The notes under the pieces are model-generated. The model did no database searches and had not been told where the DNA came from. It saw only the letters and a list, made by a program, of their open reading frames with translations. Source: Clostridia bacterium (GTDB lineage Bacteria > Bacillota > Clostridia > Christensenellales > Aristaeellaceae). Taken from it: DNA of 35,555 bases. The DNA lies in NCBI GenBank assembly GCA_024404245.1, contig JAKSQH010000001.1:1-35555 (forward strand). The letters run 5' to 3'. The position numbers and the translations under genes were made by a program. Positions 16,774 through 24,957 of the stretch are shown here, one piece after another (the stretch's first letter is position 1; every line of letters starts with the position of its first letter).

Positions 16774-16846
16774 CCCCATACAGCCGCTCCAAACTTTAAA
16801 TTTCGCTAAAATAATTTGTACAAAAAATGCCAAACGCCGCCCGATT

Positions 16847-16937
16847 TTACGAAAATATTGATCTTCAAAAGTGGATATGGTGGATAACTTATCCACATGT
16901 ACCACTATCTTGTGGAAAACCGCGCGAATTTTCGTAA
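16847..16937. repeat. Inverted repeat flanking DnaA-box cluster
   Basis: The 10-base arms TTACGAAAAT (16847-16856) and ATTTTCGTAA (16928-16937) are perfect reverse complements, 71 bases apart, in AT-rich DNA. They bracket the DnaA-box-like sites. This lies in the 502-base gene-free stretch 16615-17116, whose other contents are the two divergent promoters. Confidence 0.5.
16870..16919. promoter_or_regulatory. Cluster of DnaA-box-like sites
   Basis: A perfect DnaA box TTATCCACA sits at 16889-16897. A one-mismatch box in the opposite orientation (GGTGGATAA, 16879-16887) adjoins it, so that the two form the 17-base palindrome GTGGATAACTTATCCAC (16880-16896). A relaxed box TGTGGAAAA lies at 16911-16919 and a two-mismatch site at 16870-16878. 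The surrounding 150 bases are AT-rich. This could be a DnaA-binding regulatory or titration locus, or a replication-origin part; neighbouring genes are not those usually found at oriC. Confidence 0.5.
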
Positions 16938-17027
16938 TAAATTTGTAAAATTGCATTTGCGGTATCAACAGCGTACCGCGACCGGCGAATCCGTCCGTTC
17001 ATTTGTCTGTCATTGATGGACCCGCGA

Positions 17028-17057
17028 TTGCGTCAACCGGCTTCTTCGTGGTATACT
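17028..17057 (+). promoter_or_regulatory. Putative promoter of DEAD-box helicase gene
   Basis: TTGCGT (17028-17033) and TATACT (17052-17057) with an 18-bp spacer predict a leader of about 50 bases. Confidence 0.4.
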
Positions 17058-17116
17058 CTCCTTCGCGTGCCGGTCGCCGGCAAAGCGCGTATTAATAGAG
17101 AAACGGAACAGCGGAT

Positions 17117-18538
17117 ATGAGTTTTGATGCATTCGGGCTTTTGCCAATCCTTCTGAAAAATGTGGAAAACAGCGGCTATACCGAACCGACCCCCATCCAG
17201 CAGGCAACCATCCGGCCCGTTCTGGACGGCAGGGATGTGCTCGGATGCGCGCAGACCGGTACGGGAAAAACCGCCGCGTTCGCGTTGCCGGTACTTCAGC
17301 GGCTGAAGGAAACTCCCTCGCCCGTTCCGGGCGCGAGAGTCATCCGCGCGCTGGTGCTTTCCCCCACCCGCGAGCTGGCAATGCAAACGTATGAAAGCTT
17401 TGTCGCGTTCGGCAAAGGCACGCGTCTGGAGAGCGCGGTCATTTTCGGCGGCGTCGGCCAGAACGGTCAGGTGGACGCCCTGCACCGCGGAGCGGATATT
17501 GTCATCGCCTGCCCCGGCCGCCTGATGGACCTGATGGGTCAGGGTTTCGTACGGCTGGACCACGTGGAAATCTTTGTGCTGGACGAAGCGGACCGCATGC
17601 TGGATATGGGCTTCATCCATGATGTACGCCGCATTGTCCGCTGCATTCCGGAGAAACGGCAGACACTGCTGTTTTCAGCCACCATGCCGGCCGAAGTGGA
17701 AAAGCTTGCCATGGATCTGCTTACCGATCCGGAAAACATCAAGGTGGACCCCGTCACTTCCACCGTGGACGCGATCGATCAGTGCATGTATTATGTGGAT
17801 AAAGTCAATAAGCGTCATCTTCTGGCAAAACTGCTGAAAAGCGATGACCTCGAAAACGCGCTCGTTTTTTCGCGCACGCGGCACGGTGTGGACCGCATTG
17901 TTCGCGATCTCGGCCGTGACGGCATTGACGCCGCCGGCATTCACGGAGATAAAAGCCAGGCAGCCAGACAAACAGCGCTGAACCGGTTCAAAAGCGGTGA
18001 ATGCAAAGTACTGGTGGCAACGGATATCGCGGCCCGCGGCATCGATATCGCGGGGCTGAGCCATGTGATTAATTTTGATCTGCCCAACGAACCGGAATCC
18101 TACATTCACCGCATCGGCAGAACAGGCCGGGCCGGTCGTACCGGTAAAGCCGTCTCATTCTGCTGTATTGATGAAGTAAAGCAGCTCAACCAGATCGAGA
18201 AGCTGATCGGAAAACGTCTGCGGGAGGAAACAAGCGAATGGCCCATGGAGGTGCTGACGCCGAGTGAGCCGAAAGTCCGGGAACCTCGTCCGGAAAAGCT
18301 GAACAAATCCGGCAACGCCGTACAAAGCAGAAAGCCGGCCGGTCCGGCACCTGCCAAAAAGAACGTCCCCCCGCAGAAAACGGCAAAGAAAAAGCCGCTC
18401 CCCGATGGGAACGGCAGTAAAAGCGGATCCGGCCGGCACGCGTCGGATCCGGCGCGGAAAATTGTGATCGGCAGGAACGGAAAGCCCCGGCCCGCCGGTC
18501 TCGGCCAGGTTGTACGCAGGATCAATAAATCACGGTAA
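17117..18538 (+). CDS. DEAD-box ATP-dependent RNA helicase (RhlE/CshA-like)
   Basis: A 473-residue RNA helicase that unwinds RNA duplexes in ribosome assembly, decay or cold adaptation. Motifs in order: Q motif YTEPTPIQ (21-28), Walker A AQTGTGKT (45-52), PTRELAMQ, CPGR (usually TPGR), DEAD (156-159), SAT, ATDIAARGIDIAG and HRIGRTGRAGR. After the helicase core (about residue 370) comes a low-complexity tail of about 100 residues rich in Lys, Pro and Gly, probably an RNA-binding extension. The tail ends in GRNGKPRPAGLGQVVRR, similar in style to RhlE-type proteins. The upstream sequence lacks a strong Shine-Dalgarno site. The last 9 bases overlap the end of the convergent downstream gene. Confidence 0.93.
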   Translation: MSFDAFGLLPILLKNVENSGYTEPTPIQQATIRPVLDGRDVLGCAQTGTGKTAAFALPVLQRLKETPSPVPGARVIRALVLSPTRELAMQTYESFVAFGKGTRLESAVIFGGVGQNGQVDALHRGADIVIACPGRLMDLMGQGFVRLDHVEIFVLDEADRMLDMGFIHDVRRIVRCIPEKRQTLLFSATMPAEVEKLAMDLLTDPENIKVDPVTSTVDAIDQCMYYVDKVNKRHLLAKLLKSDDLENALVFSRTRHGVDRIVRDLGRDGIDAAGIHGDKSQAARQTALNRFKSGECKVLVATDIAARGIDIAGLSHVINFDLPNEPESYIHRIGRTGRAGRTGKAVSFCCIDEVKQLNQIEKLIGKRLREETSEWPMEVLTPSEPKVREPRPEKLNKSGNAVQSRKPAGPAPAKKNVPPQKTAKKKPLPDGNGSKSGSGRHASDPARKIVIGRNGKPRPAGLGQVVRRINKSR

Positions 18539-19420
18539 TTCACGGAATCCCATCACATCGGCGTCTTTTGCCTTTCCGCCGAACATCAGCTTGAAGGTTT
18601 TCTTTCCCCTGTTCCGGCACAGCAACGCGGAGGAAGGGCCGCCGTCCAGGTCATACGCCCATTCCAGACTGAGCCGTTCCGTCAGGAACCAGTTGCACTT
18701 GCGCAGGGTCAGTCCCGTTCCGCCTTCGTTTGTTACGGACAGGATAATATAGTTGTTATTGTCCACCTTTCCGATCACGGTACGGCGTGCCGCCTTATCG
18801 GCAAAATCCCATTCATCCGGCAGGATGTCCTTTCCGTCCAGCACCATGGGGCAGCCGTCATAGAAGCTCCATGTCTGCGAAGGCTCCGCCGCAAGCACAT
18901 CGTTATTGTCCGCCCCGATGTACATATGCAGGCCGTCCTTTTCCAGGGTAAGCCCGGTAAAAGGCACGCCTTCCAGTCTGCGGTAAAGCTCACCGTTTGT
19001 CACCGTCAGTGAGCCGAGCGGTGTATAGTAATAATCCTCATTCGTTCCCGGATAGTTTTCCGGTATCCACGGATATGTGGGGCTTACATATCCGCTCCCG
19101 TTGATCACCAGTGCCGCGTCCGGAATCCGTTTAGCCATGACACCCGGCAGCTGAATATTCTTCTGCCACTCGGCGGTCTCCTTCACAATCTGCTGTCCCG
19201 GGTCACGCATCCATACTTTTGTCAGATAGCAGACCACACCGCCCATTTTGAATTTTTCCACACGGTAGATCAGGGTATCCGAATCATATTTCCGTTTCAC
19301 GGATGTCCCCGTAAAGGTGTATTCAGCGAAAGGCAGCACAGAGGAAACGTCCGTTTCCTCAGCCGGTACGTATACCGGCAGAAGCAGAAAGCACAGCACA
19401 AGGCACAAAAACCGTTTCAT
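18530..19420 (-). CDS. Secreted phosphodiester glycosidase-like protein (NAGPA/DUF2233 fold)
   Basis: A 296-residue exported protein. The signal peptide covers residues 1-20 (MKRFLCLVLCFLLL...VPA). The mature part shows the blocks of the phosphodiester glycosidase family, to which the mammalian uncovering enzyme belongs: LVINGSGYV (about 104-112), a TPLGSLTV strand, ARRTVIG (about 211-217) and DLDGGPSSAL (about 257-266), equivalent to the DGGGSS active-site loop. One Gly of that loop is Pro here. Bacterial members are thought to act on cell-surface glycan phosphodiesters; the actual substrate is unknown. GGAGGGA lies about 6 bases before the ATG. Its 3' end overlaps the helicase gene by 9 bases, with no hairpin terminator visible between them. 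Confidence 0.8.
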   Translation of the reverse strand: MKRFLCLVLCFLLLPVYVPAEETDVSSVLPFAEYTFTGTSVKRKYDSDTLIYRVEKFKMGGVVCYLTKVWMRDPGQQIVKETAEWQKNIQLPGVMAKRIPDAALVINGSGYVSPTYPWIPENYPGTNEDYYYTPLGSLTVTNGELYRRLEGVPFTGLTLEKDGLHMYIGADNNDVLAAEPSQTWSFYDGCPMVLDGKDILPDEWDFADKAARRTVIGKVDNNNYIILSVTNEGGTGLTLRKCNWFLTERLSLEWAYDLDGGPSSALLCRNRGKKTFKLMFGGKAKDADVMGFRELP

Positions 19421-19488
19421 CTCTCATCCCTCCGGGAGGCTACATCCCCGGACAGATTGTATCATAACGTTCCGGCGGGTGCAAACAC

Positions 19489-19517
19489 TTGTCATATTCA
19501 CAGGTTTTGTGTATAAT
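19489..19517 (+). promoter_or_regulatory. Promoter of murA-J-domain operon
   Basis: TTGTCA (19489-19494) and a consensus TATAAT (19512-19517) with a 17-bp spacer; predicted leader of about 35 bases. Confidence 0.68.
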
Positions 19518-19558
19518 GAACAGAAAACATTTACGAACATTTCAGGAGGTAACACTCT

Positions 19559-20827
19559 GTGACGGGGAAGGAACGGATGCTGATCACCGGCGGGCGCACG
19601 CTCGAAGGTCAGGTTCGCGTAAGCGGCGGAAAGAATACCGCCGTTGCCGTGATTCCGGCGACGCTTTTGAGCGATGACGTCTGCACCATCGAAAACCTGC
19701 CCGATATTGAGGATGTCCATGCCCTTGTGGATATTCTGCGCGAACTCGGCGCAAAAGTGGATTACGAACCCGGCCGCTTTATGACCGTGGACCCGCGTCC
19801 CGCGGAGGGCTATGAAGTATCCTATCATAACGCGCAGCGTCTGCGTGCCAGCTATTATCTGCTCGGTGCGCTTCTCGGCCGTTGCGGCAAAGCCCATGTG
19901 CCGACGCCCGGCGGTTGCGAAATCGGCTCCCGGCCCGTTGACCAGCATCTGAAAGGATTCCGCGCGCTCGGAGCCGAAGCGGATGAGGTCGGCGGCATTA
20001 TCAAGGTTGAAGCCGGGCAGCTGACAGGCAGCGGCGTCTTCTTCGATATCTCAACCGTCGGCGGTACAGTCAATGTCATGCTCGCCGCCGTCAAGGCAAA
20101 GGGCACCACCATCATTTACAACGCGGCAAAGGAACCTCACATTGTTGATCTTGCCAACGCGCTGAACAGCATGGGGGCGCACATCAAAGGTGCCGGTACG
20201 GACACGATCCGTATCCGCGGTGTGCAGAATCTGCACGGCACCAATTATGCCGTCATCCCGGATCAGATTGAAACAGGCACGCTGATGATTGCCGCCGCGG
20301 CCACCCACGGCGATGTCGTAATCAACGGCTGCATACCCACGCATATGGACGCGCTCAGCGCCAAGTTGCTGGAAATGGGTGTTATGGTCACCGACTATGA
20401 TGACGCGATCCGCGTTCATTCCACCGGCATGCACCGCGCCGTCAACATCAAAACGCAGGTTTATCCCGGCTTCCCGACGGACCTGCAGCAACCTATGAGC
20501 GCGCTGCTTACCACAGCCCATGGCACAAGCATCATTCAGGAAACGATTTTTGAGCAGCGTTTCCGTCATCTGGATGAAATCCGCCGTATGGGCGCGCATG
20601 TCCGTGTAGCGGACCGGATAGCCATCATTGAAGGCGTGAATGAGCTGTACAGCGCGCCGCTGACCGCGTCCGACCTTCGTGCCGGCGCTGCGCTGGTCAT
20701 CGCCGGGCTGATGGCGCGCGGCACCACCGAGGTCTATGAACCCGGATACATTGACCGCGGTTATGAGCATATTGAAGAAAAACTGCGGTCGCTGGGAGCG
20801 GAGATCAGCCGGGAAACCGGCCTGTAA
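19559..20827 (+). CDS. murA: UDP-N-acetylglucosamine 1-carboxyvinyltransferase MurA
   Basis: A 422-residue enzyme that transfers enolpyruvate from PEP to UDP-GlcNAc, the first committed step of peptidoglycan synthesis. The N terminus has ITGGRTLEGQVRVSGGKNTAV with the UDP-GlcNAc-contacting Lys-Asn pair. The active-site loop is PTPGGCEIGSRPVDQH with Cys120 at the position of E. coli Cys115, so the protein should be fosfomycin-sensitive. TDLQQPMSALLT and DLRAGAALVIAGL are the later signature blocks. Translation probably starts at the GTG at 19559, 8 bases after a perfect AGGAGGT; an ATG at 19577 is the alternative. The J-domain gene follows after 15 bases and is co-transcribed. Confidence 0.96.
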   Translation: MTGKERMLITGGRTLEGQVRVSGGKNTAVAVIPATLLSDDVCTIENLPDIEDVHALVDILRELGAKVDYEPGRFMTVDPRPAEGYEVSYHNAQRLRASYYLLGALLGRCGKAHVPTPGGCEIGSRPVDQHLKGFRALGAEADEVGGIIKVEAGQLTGSGVFFDISTVGGTVNVMLAAVKAKGTTIIYNAAKEPHIVDLANALNSMGAHIKGAGTDTIRIRGVQNLHGTNYAVIPDQIETGTLMIAAAATHGDVVINGCIPTHMDALSAKLLEMGVMVTDYDDAIRVHSTGMHRAVNIKTQVYPGFPTDLQQPMSALLTTAHGTSIIQETIFEQRFRHLDEIRRMGAHVRVADRIAIIEGVNELYSAPLTASDLRAGAALVIAGLMARGTTEVYEPGYIDRGYEHIEEKLRSLGAEISRETGL

Positions 20828-20842
20828 ACCGGAGGCGTCATT

Positions 20843-21376
20843 GTGAAACACCCGTTTGAGGTGCTTGGTCTCCCGTACAGCGCGGACGCGGATGAAGTTC
20901 GCTCGGCGTACCGCAAAAGAGTCAAGCAGATCCATCCGGATCAGTTTACGGACCCGGATCAGAAAAAAGCCGCCATGGCTGAAATGGTAGAGCTGAATCT
21001 CGCGTACGAAGAAGCCATGCGGCTCGCGCTGCCCCGGCAGCACGCCGCGTTCCGGCAGTCACTCCCCGCAAGCGAAGCCGTACGTCTTGCCGAGAAGATG
21101 CTTGAGCGCGGCACACCGGAAAGCGCGCTGCGTCAGCTCAACCGTACCGGTGAACACGACGCCGCGTGGTATTTCATTCAGGGCCGCGCCCTGATGATGC
21201 TGGAGCGGTATAACGAGGCGCATGTCGCTTTCCGCGAAGCCGTCCGGCGTGATCCGGACAACAATGACTATCATGCCGGCGCGCTGGATGCCGCGATGAG
21301 CATGAAGCGCGAAGCAACCCTGCAGGGCAAGTTACACCGGTTGATCAGGAACATCCGGAACAACAGTAAAAAATAA
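20843..21376 (+). CDS. J-domain (DnaJ-like) protein with TPR-like C terminus
   Basis: A 177-residue co-chaperone-type protein. The N-terminal J domain (about 3-65) has the essential HPD tripeptide at 31-33 and should stimulate a DnaK-type ATPase. There is no G/F-rich or zinc-finger region, so it is a class C (J-only) protein. The C-terminal half looks like one or two TPR-type helical repeats (AWYFIQGRALMMLERYNEAHVAFREAVRRDPDN, shown in pieces at about 110-145) and ends in a basic tail. It starts with GTG at 20843, 7 bases after GGAGG, and lies directly downstream of murA in the same transcript. Its client is unknown. Confidence 0.82.
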   Translation: MKHPFEVLGLPYSADADEVRSAYRKRVKQIHPDQFTDPDQKKAAMAEMVELNLAYEEAMRLALPRQHAAFRQSLPASEAVRLAEKMLERGTPESALRQLNRTGEHDAAWYFIQGRALMMLERYNEAHVAFREAVRRDPDNNDYHAGALDAAMSMKREATLQGKLHRLIRNIRNNSKK

Positions 21377-21419
21377 CGGTCCGCGGATTTGTCAAAACCG
21401 CGGACCGTTGCTTATTTTC
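21375..21419. terminator. Bidirectional terminator between J-domain and MFS genes
   Basis: A 12-bp perfect stem AACGGTCCGCGG / CCGCGGACCGTT (21375-21386 / 21398-21409) with an 11-nt loop. The minus-strand side is followed by ATTTTTTA, the plus-strand side by GCTTATTTTC. Confidence 0.82.
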
Positions 21420-21423
21420 AGGT

Positions 21424-22737
21424 TTACCCGTTAATCTCCTCATGCTCCGCCTGTTTGAAGTATTTTCTGCCGACACCCAGGAAAAGCGCGCCGAGCAGGA
21501 ACAGCAGAATGATGCTCAGGATCCCGAAGCATGCCTTGCCTGTGATGGTGTAGAACAGCTCATAAAGTGCGGGACCGATTACGCACGCGAACTTGCCGAA
21601 GATATCCATGAACCCGAAATACTCACCGCTGCGTTCCGCCGGAATCAGCTGGCCGAAGTAGGAACGGCTCAGCGCCTGAATACCGCCCTGTACGGTACCG
21701 ACCAGTGTCGCCAGCACCCAGAACAGCACGCTGCTGATCGCGATCGCGCTTTCCATGCTCAGGCCGACAGCTTCATTATAGTCAACCAGGAAGCCCATCG
21801 CGAAACCGATCACGGTAATGAACGCGTATACAAATACGGAAACGGCAATCAGCGTCAGTGAACCGATCTTCTTGCTCCACTTACCGAACAGGATGGAAAA
21901 AGGCATTGCCACCAGCTGTGTCACAACCAGTGCCAGCACCATGCCGATGGAACCGAGCCCCAATGTGTCACCGTACTTTGTCGCCATGGAAATAATCGTA
22001 TCCACACCGTCAATATAGAAAAAATACGCCAGCAGGAAAAACAGCACAGCCTTATCCTTCAGTATGTGTCTGAAGGTGTTCACCGTATTTTTCCACGCGA
22101 CACGGCCAAGTTCCTTCGGCGGTGTATCCACATAGGACACCTGATGCACATTCTTCATAAACGGCAAGGAGAAGATCAGCCACCACACAGGCACAATCAG
22201 CACGCCGATCCGCATACTCAGCTCATTCATGTTCATGATCAGCATAACGGCGATGGAAATCAGGAACGGAATCGTCGATCCGCCGATGTAGCCCATCGCG
22301 TACCCCCATGTGCTCACCTTATCCATCCGCTCCGGCGTTGTAACGTCCGTGAGGAAGCTGTCATAGAACAGGCAGCTGCCGCTGAAGCCGATACGGCTGA
22401 TCACGAAACCAAGCAGCATCATCTGCCATGAACCGAAAATGCCCATCACCGCGGTAAACGCGACACCGATCACCATGAAAGCGGTCCACAGCTTCTTTTT
22501 CATGCCGCGGAAGTCCGCGACCGAGCCGAGGTACGGCGCGAGCACAGCCACCAGCAGGTTCGCCAGCGATACCGCGTAACCGTAAAGGATATCTGCGGTA
22601 GTTCCTTTGCCTGCCACTTGTGAATACAGGATCGGAAAAATGGCCGCGGAGATATTGGTCGCGTATACGGAATTCGCCCAGTCGTAAAAAATCCAGGACC
22701 ATTCTGTCTTTGAGAACAGTTTCGTCTTTTTGCCCAT
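21424..22737 (-). CDS. MFS transporter, UMF1 (Atg22-like) family
   Basis: A 437-residue integral membrane protein with about 12 hydrophobic segments. The N-terminal WSWIFYDWANSVYAT is the signature of the UMF1/Atg22-like branch of the major facilitator superfamily, as are SVADFRGMKKK in the first cytoplasmic loop, FYDSFLTDVT and the late GGIQALSRSYFGQLIPAERSGEYFGF block. The substrate is not established for bacterial members; efflux of amino acids or sugars is a guess. It has its own near-consensus promoter and a shared terminator. AAAGGA lies 11 or so bases before the ATG. Confidence 0.87.
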   Translation of the reverse strand: MGKKTKLFSKTEWSWIFYDWANSVYATNISAAIFPILYSQVAGKGTTADILYGYAVSLANLLVAVLAPYLGSVADFRGMKKKLWTAFMVIGVAFTAVMGIFGSWQMMLLGFVISRIGFSGSCLFYDSFLTDVTTPERMDKVSTWGYAMGYIGGSTIPFLISIAVMLIMNMNELSMRIGVLIVPVWWLIFSLPFMKNVHQVSYVDTPPKELGRVAWKNTVNTFRHILKDKAVLFFLLAYFFYIDGVDTIISMATKYGDTLGLGSIGMVLALVVTQLVAMPFSILFGKWSKKIGSLTLIAVSVFVYAFITVIGFAMGFLVDYNEAVGLSMESAIAISSVLFWVLATLVGTVQGGIQALSRSYFGQLIPAERSGEYFGFMDIFGKFACVIGPALYELFYTITGKACFGILSIILLFLLGALFLGVGRKYFKQAEHEEING

Positions 22738-22775
22738 GATCGCGAAAGTCCTTTCACAAGAATTACTTTAGCCTT

Positions 22776-22804
22776 ATTGTAACCCATATGGCACGGCAAA
22801 GCAA
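22776..22804 (-). promoter_or_regulatory. Promoter of MFS transporter gene
   Basis: On the minus strand TTGCTT (22804-22799) and TACAAT (22781-22776) with a 17-bp spacer; leader of about 35 bases. Confidence 0.55.
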
Positions 22805-22806
22805 GA

Positions 22807-22835
22807 GGAGGCGCCTGTTCTTTACAGGCGTCTCC
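22807..22835 (-). terminator. Hairpin downstream of htpG, likely terminator
   Basis: 12-bp arms (22807-22818 / 22824-22835, one G-T pair) with a 5-nt loop lie about 100 bases past the htpG stop and just upstream of the MFS promoter. The minus-strand tail (CTCTTGCTTTG) is only moderately T-rich. Confidence 0.45.
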
Positions 22836-22931
22836 CCGTTGTTTTGTCATTTCCGCCCGCGTGTACGCGCCGGCGTGCATTTTCGGGCTTTTTCAGTCCG
22901 CCGTCCGGTCCGTTTCCGTATCCGGCCGGTC

Positions 22932-24833
22932 TCAGTTTTTCGCTGCCATATTGAGCAGTTTGCCGGAACGTTCCAGGAAAGCGGTGATTTCATCCGCCTC
23001 AAGCGGGCGCGCGGCCATCCGTGCCAGGTCATAAACCTGTTTGCACAGCAGCTCAGTCATCTCATCCTCAGGATCCTTGTCCGCAATGAGCTTTACGGTT
23101 TCATTCCTGCGGTTCAGCACCAGCGTAAAGCGATCCGGAATCGGGAAATCCTGCCCGTACAGGCGGCTCATTTCCTTGTAACGGCGCATCTGCTCATCCT
23201 CTGTCACCATGGCGATCAGGTTCTCATCGCCGAGGGCTTCGGCTTTCACTTCCAGGTCATCGATCGCGAGCGCCTTGCGGAACAGTTCCTGCAGTTTATC
23301 CGTGTCCAGCTCCGATCCCTCGTCGCTCTCCTGCTTCAGACCGTCCACATCCGCGTCCACACGCGCAAAGGTGATCTGTTCATCCTCATTGCCCTGATAT
23401 TCCATAAAGCTCATGAAGTTGCCGTCGATCAGGGTATTCATCACCGCCACATCGATTCCGCGGTCCGTATACAGCTTTACGGAAGCGGCCTGACGTTTCT
23501 CATCCGCGGTGTAATATACCTTTTTCGATGTCTTTTCGAAGTTATCGGTCTTGTATTCCTCAAGCGTTTTATAGGTGCCGGCGGTCGTCTTCAGCAGGAT
23601 CGCGGTCTTCACCATCTCATGGAACTTGCTGTCCTTGAGGCACCCGTACTTTACAAACGGAGCGATATCATCCCAGTATCCTTCATAGGTCGCACGCTCG
23701 GCGCTCATCAGACTGTTCAGCTTATCGGCAACCTTCTTGGTAATATGCGCGCTGATCTTCTTCACATAGCCGTCATTCTGCAGGAAAGAGCGGCTTACGT
23801 TCAGCGGCAGGTCGGGGCAGTCAATCACGCCTTTGAGCAGCATCAGGAACTCCGGAATGACTTCCTTGATGTTATCGGCCACAAACACCTGACCGGCGAA
23901 CAGCTTGATCTGCCCTTCATGGGTGCCGAAATCATTCTTCAGTTTCGGGAAATACAGGATGCCCTTCAGGTTGAAAGGATAATCCACATTCAGATGAATC
24001 CAGAACAGAGGCTCCTCATAATCCATGAACACCTTACGGTAGAATGCCTTATAGTCTTCATCCGTACAGTCGCCGGGTTTGCGCAGCCACAGCGGATCGG
24101 TATCGTTAATCTGTGACGGTTTCGGCATTTCAAGGATCTTCTCCGTTTTCGGCGTTCCGTCCTCATTCTTCTCGTCGCCGACGGGCACTTCCTTTTCAAC
24201 GGGTTTCGCGTTCGCGTCTTCCAGCATCACGGGGTAGGACATATAGCCGCAATAGCGGTTCAGCACTTCGCGGACGCGGTAGGTTTCCAGAAATTCCTTC
24301 TCCTCATCACTCACATGCAGGATAATATCCGTTCCGTGCGTTTTGCGCGCGCCTTCGGACAGTTCAAAACTCATGCCGTCTTCAGACACCCAGTGTACGG
24401 GTTCAGCGCCTTCGGTGCTGCTCAGCGTTTCAATTTCAACCTTTTCGCTCACCATGAACACGGAATAGAAGCCGAGACCGAAATGACCGATGATGTCATT
24501 TTTCTCTTCCGGCTTTTCCGCGAACTGCTTCATAAACTCGCTCGCGCCGGAAAAAGCAACCTGATTGATGTAGCGGCGCACTTCATCCGCGGTCATACCG
24601 ATGCCGGTATCTGAAATGCGGATCATTTTCTTTTCCTTGTCCACAACAACCGCGACGGACATCTTCTCTTCCGTACCGGGATTCAGCATACGGAATTTTG
24701 TGATGGCGTCACAGGCGTTTGATACCGCTTCACGAAGGAAAATATCCTTGTCCGAATACAACCAGCGCTTAATCACAGGCATTATATTCTGCGCGTCAAT
24801 CGATACGGAACCGTTCTCTTTTGCAATTGCCAT
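22932..24833 (-). CDS. htpG: Molecular chaperone HtpG (Hsp90)
   Basis: A 633-residue ATP-dependent chaperone. The N-terminal GHKL ATPase domain has LREAVSNACDAITKFR (catalytic Glu and Mg-binding Asn), ISDTGIGMT, GHFGLGFYS and GTDIILH. The middle domain and C-terminal dimerisation domain follow. The insertion VPVGDEKNEDGTPKTEKI in the N/M linker region is rich in charged residues, as in other Hsp90s. The start at 24833 is set by AAGGAGGT 7 bases upstream and by the family N terminus; the frame stays open back through the promoter and operator, which is not coding. A perfect CIRCE element precedes the promoter, so heat control by HrcA is expected. The leader contains an 11-bp hairpin. Confidence 0.95.
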   Translation of the reverse strand: MAIAKENGSVSIDAQNIMPVIKRWLYSDKDIFLREAVSNACDAITKFRMLNPGTEEKMSVAVVVDKEKKMIRISDTGIGMTADEVRRYINQVAFSGASEFMKQFAEKPEEKNDIIGHFGLGFYSVFMVSEKVEIETLSSTEGAEPVHWVSEDGMSFELSEGARKTHGTDIILHVSDEEKEFLETYRVREVLNRYCGYMSYPVMLEDANAKPVEKEVPVGDEKNEDGTPKTEKILEMPKPSQINDTDPLWLRKPGDCTDEDYKAFYRKVFMDYEEPLFWIHLNVDYPFNLKGILYFPKLKNDFGTHEGQIKLFAGQVFVADNIKEVIPEFLMLLKGVIDCPDLPLNVSRSFLQNDGYVKKISAHITKKVADKLNSLMSAERATYEGYWDDIAPFVKYGCLKDSKFHEMVKTAILLKTTAGTYKTLEEYKTDNFEKTSKKVYYTADEKRQAASVKLYTDRGIDVAVMNTLIDGNFMSFMEYQGNEDEQITFARVDADVDGLKQESDEGSELDTDKLQELFRKALAIDDLEVKAEALGDENLIAMVTEDEQMRRYKEMSRLYGQDFPIPDRFTLVLNRRNETVKLIADKDPEDEMTELLCKQVYDLARMAARPLEADEITAFLERSGKLLNMAAKN

Positions 24834-24868
24834 TTTACAGACCTCCTTCATACCACACACGAAAATGA

Positions 24869-24894
24869 CATCCGCCGTCACAGGACGGCGGATG
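24869..24894 (-). other. Stable stem-loop in htpG leader
   Basis: An 11-bp perfect stem CATCCGCCGTC / GACGGCGGATG with a 4-nt loop lies between the predicted transcription start (about 24915) and the ribosome binding site (24841-24848). It leaves the Shine-Dalgarno site free. It may stabilise the mRNA, act as a weak attenuator, or do nothing specific. Confidence 0.6.
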
Positions 24895-24921
24895 GAAAAA
24901 GCGAACCGTTTTCCGTATGTT

Positions 24922-24950
24922 ATTGTATCACCCGAAAAATCGAAATGCAA
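24922..24950 (-). promoter_or_regulatory. Promoter of htpG
   Basis: On the minus strand TTGCAT (24950-24945) and TACAAT (24927-24922) with a 17-bp spacer. The CIRCE operator ends 7 bases upstream of the -35 box. Confidence 0.6.
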
Positions 24951-24957
24951 GCATTTT

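Noticed and set aside
16615..16968. N-terminal extension of the Big2/SH3b protein by 118 residues
   Set aside because: The signal peptide begins at 16614 with AGGAGG 8 bases upstream, and the extension crosses the promoter and DnaA-box cluster.
20051..21043. Long minus-strand open frame across murA and the J-domain gene
   Set aside because: It is antisense to strongly motif-supported genes and encodes a His/Arg-rich low-plausibility protein.
22788..24116. Plus-strand open frame antisense to htpG
   Set aside because: It starts inside the MFS promoter/terminator region and opposes an unmistakable Hsp90 sequence.
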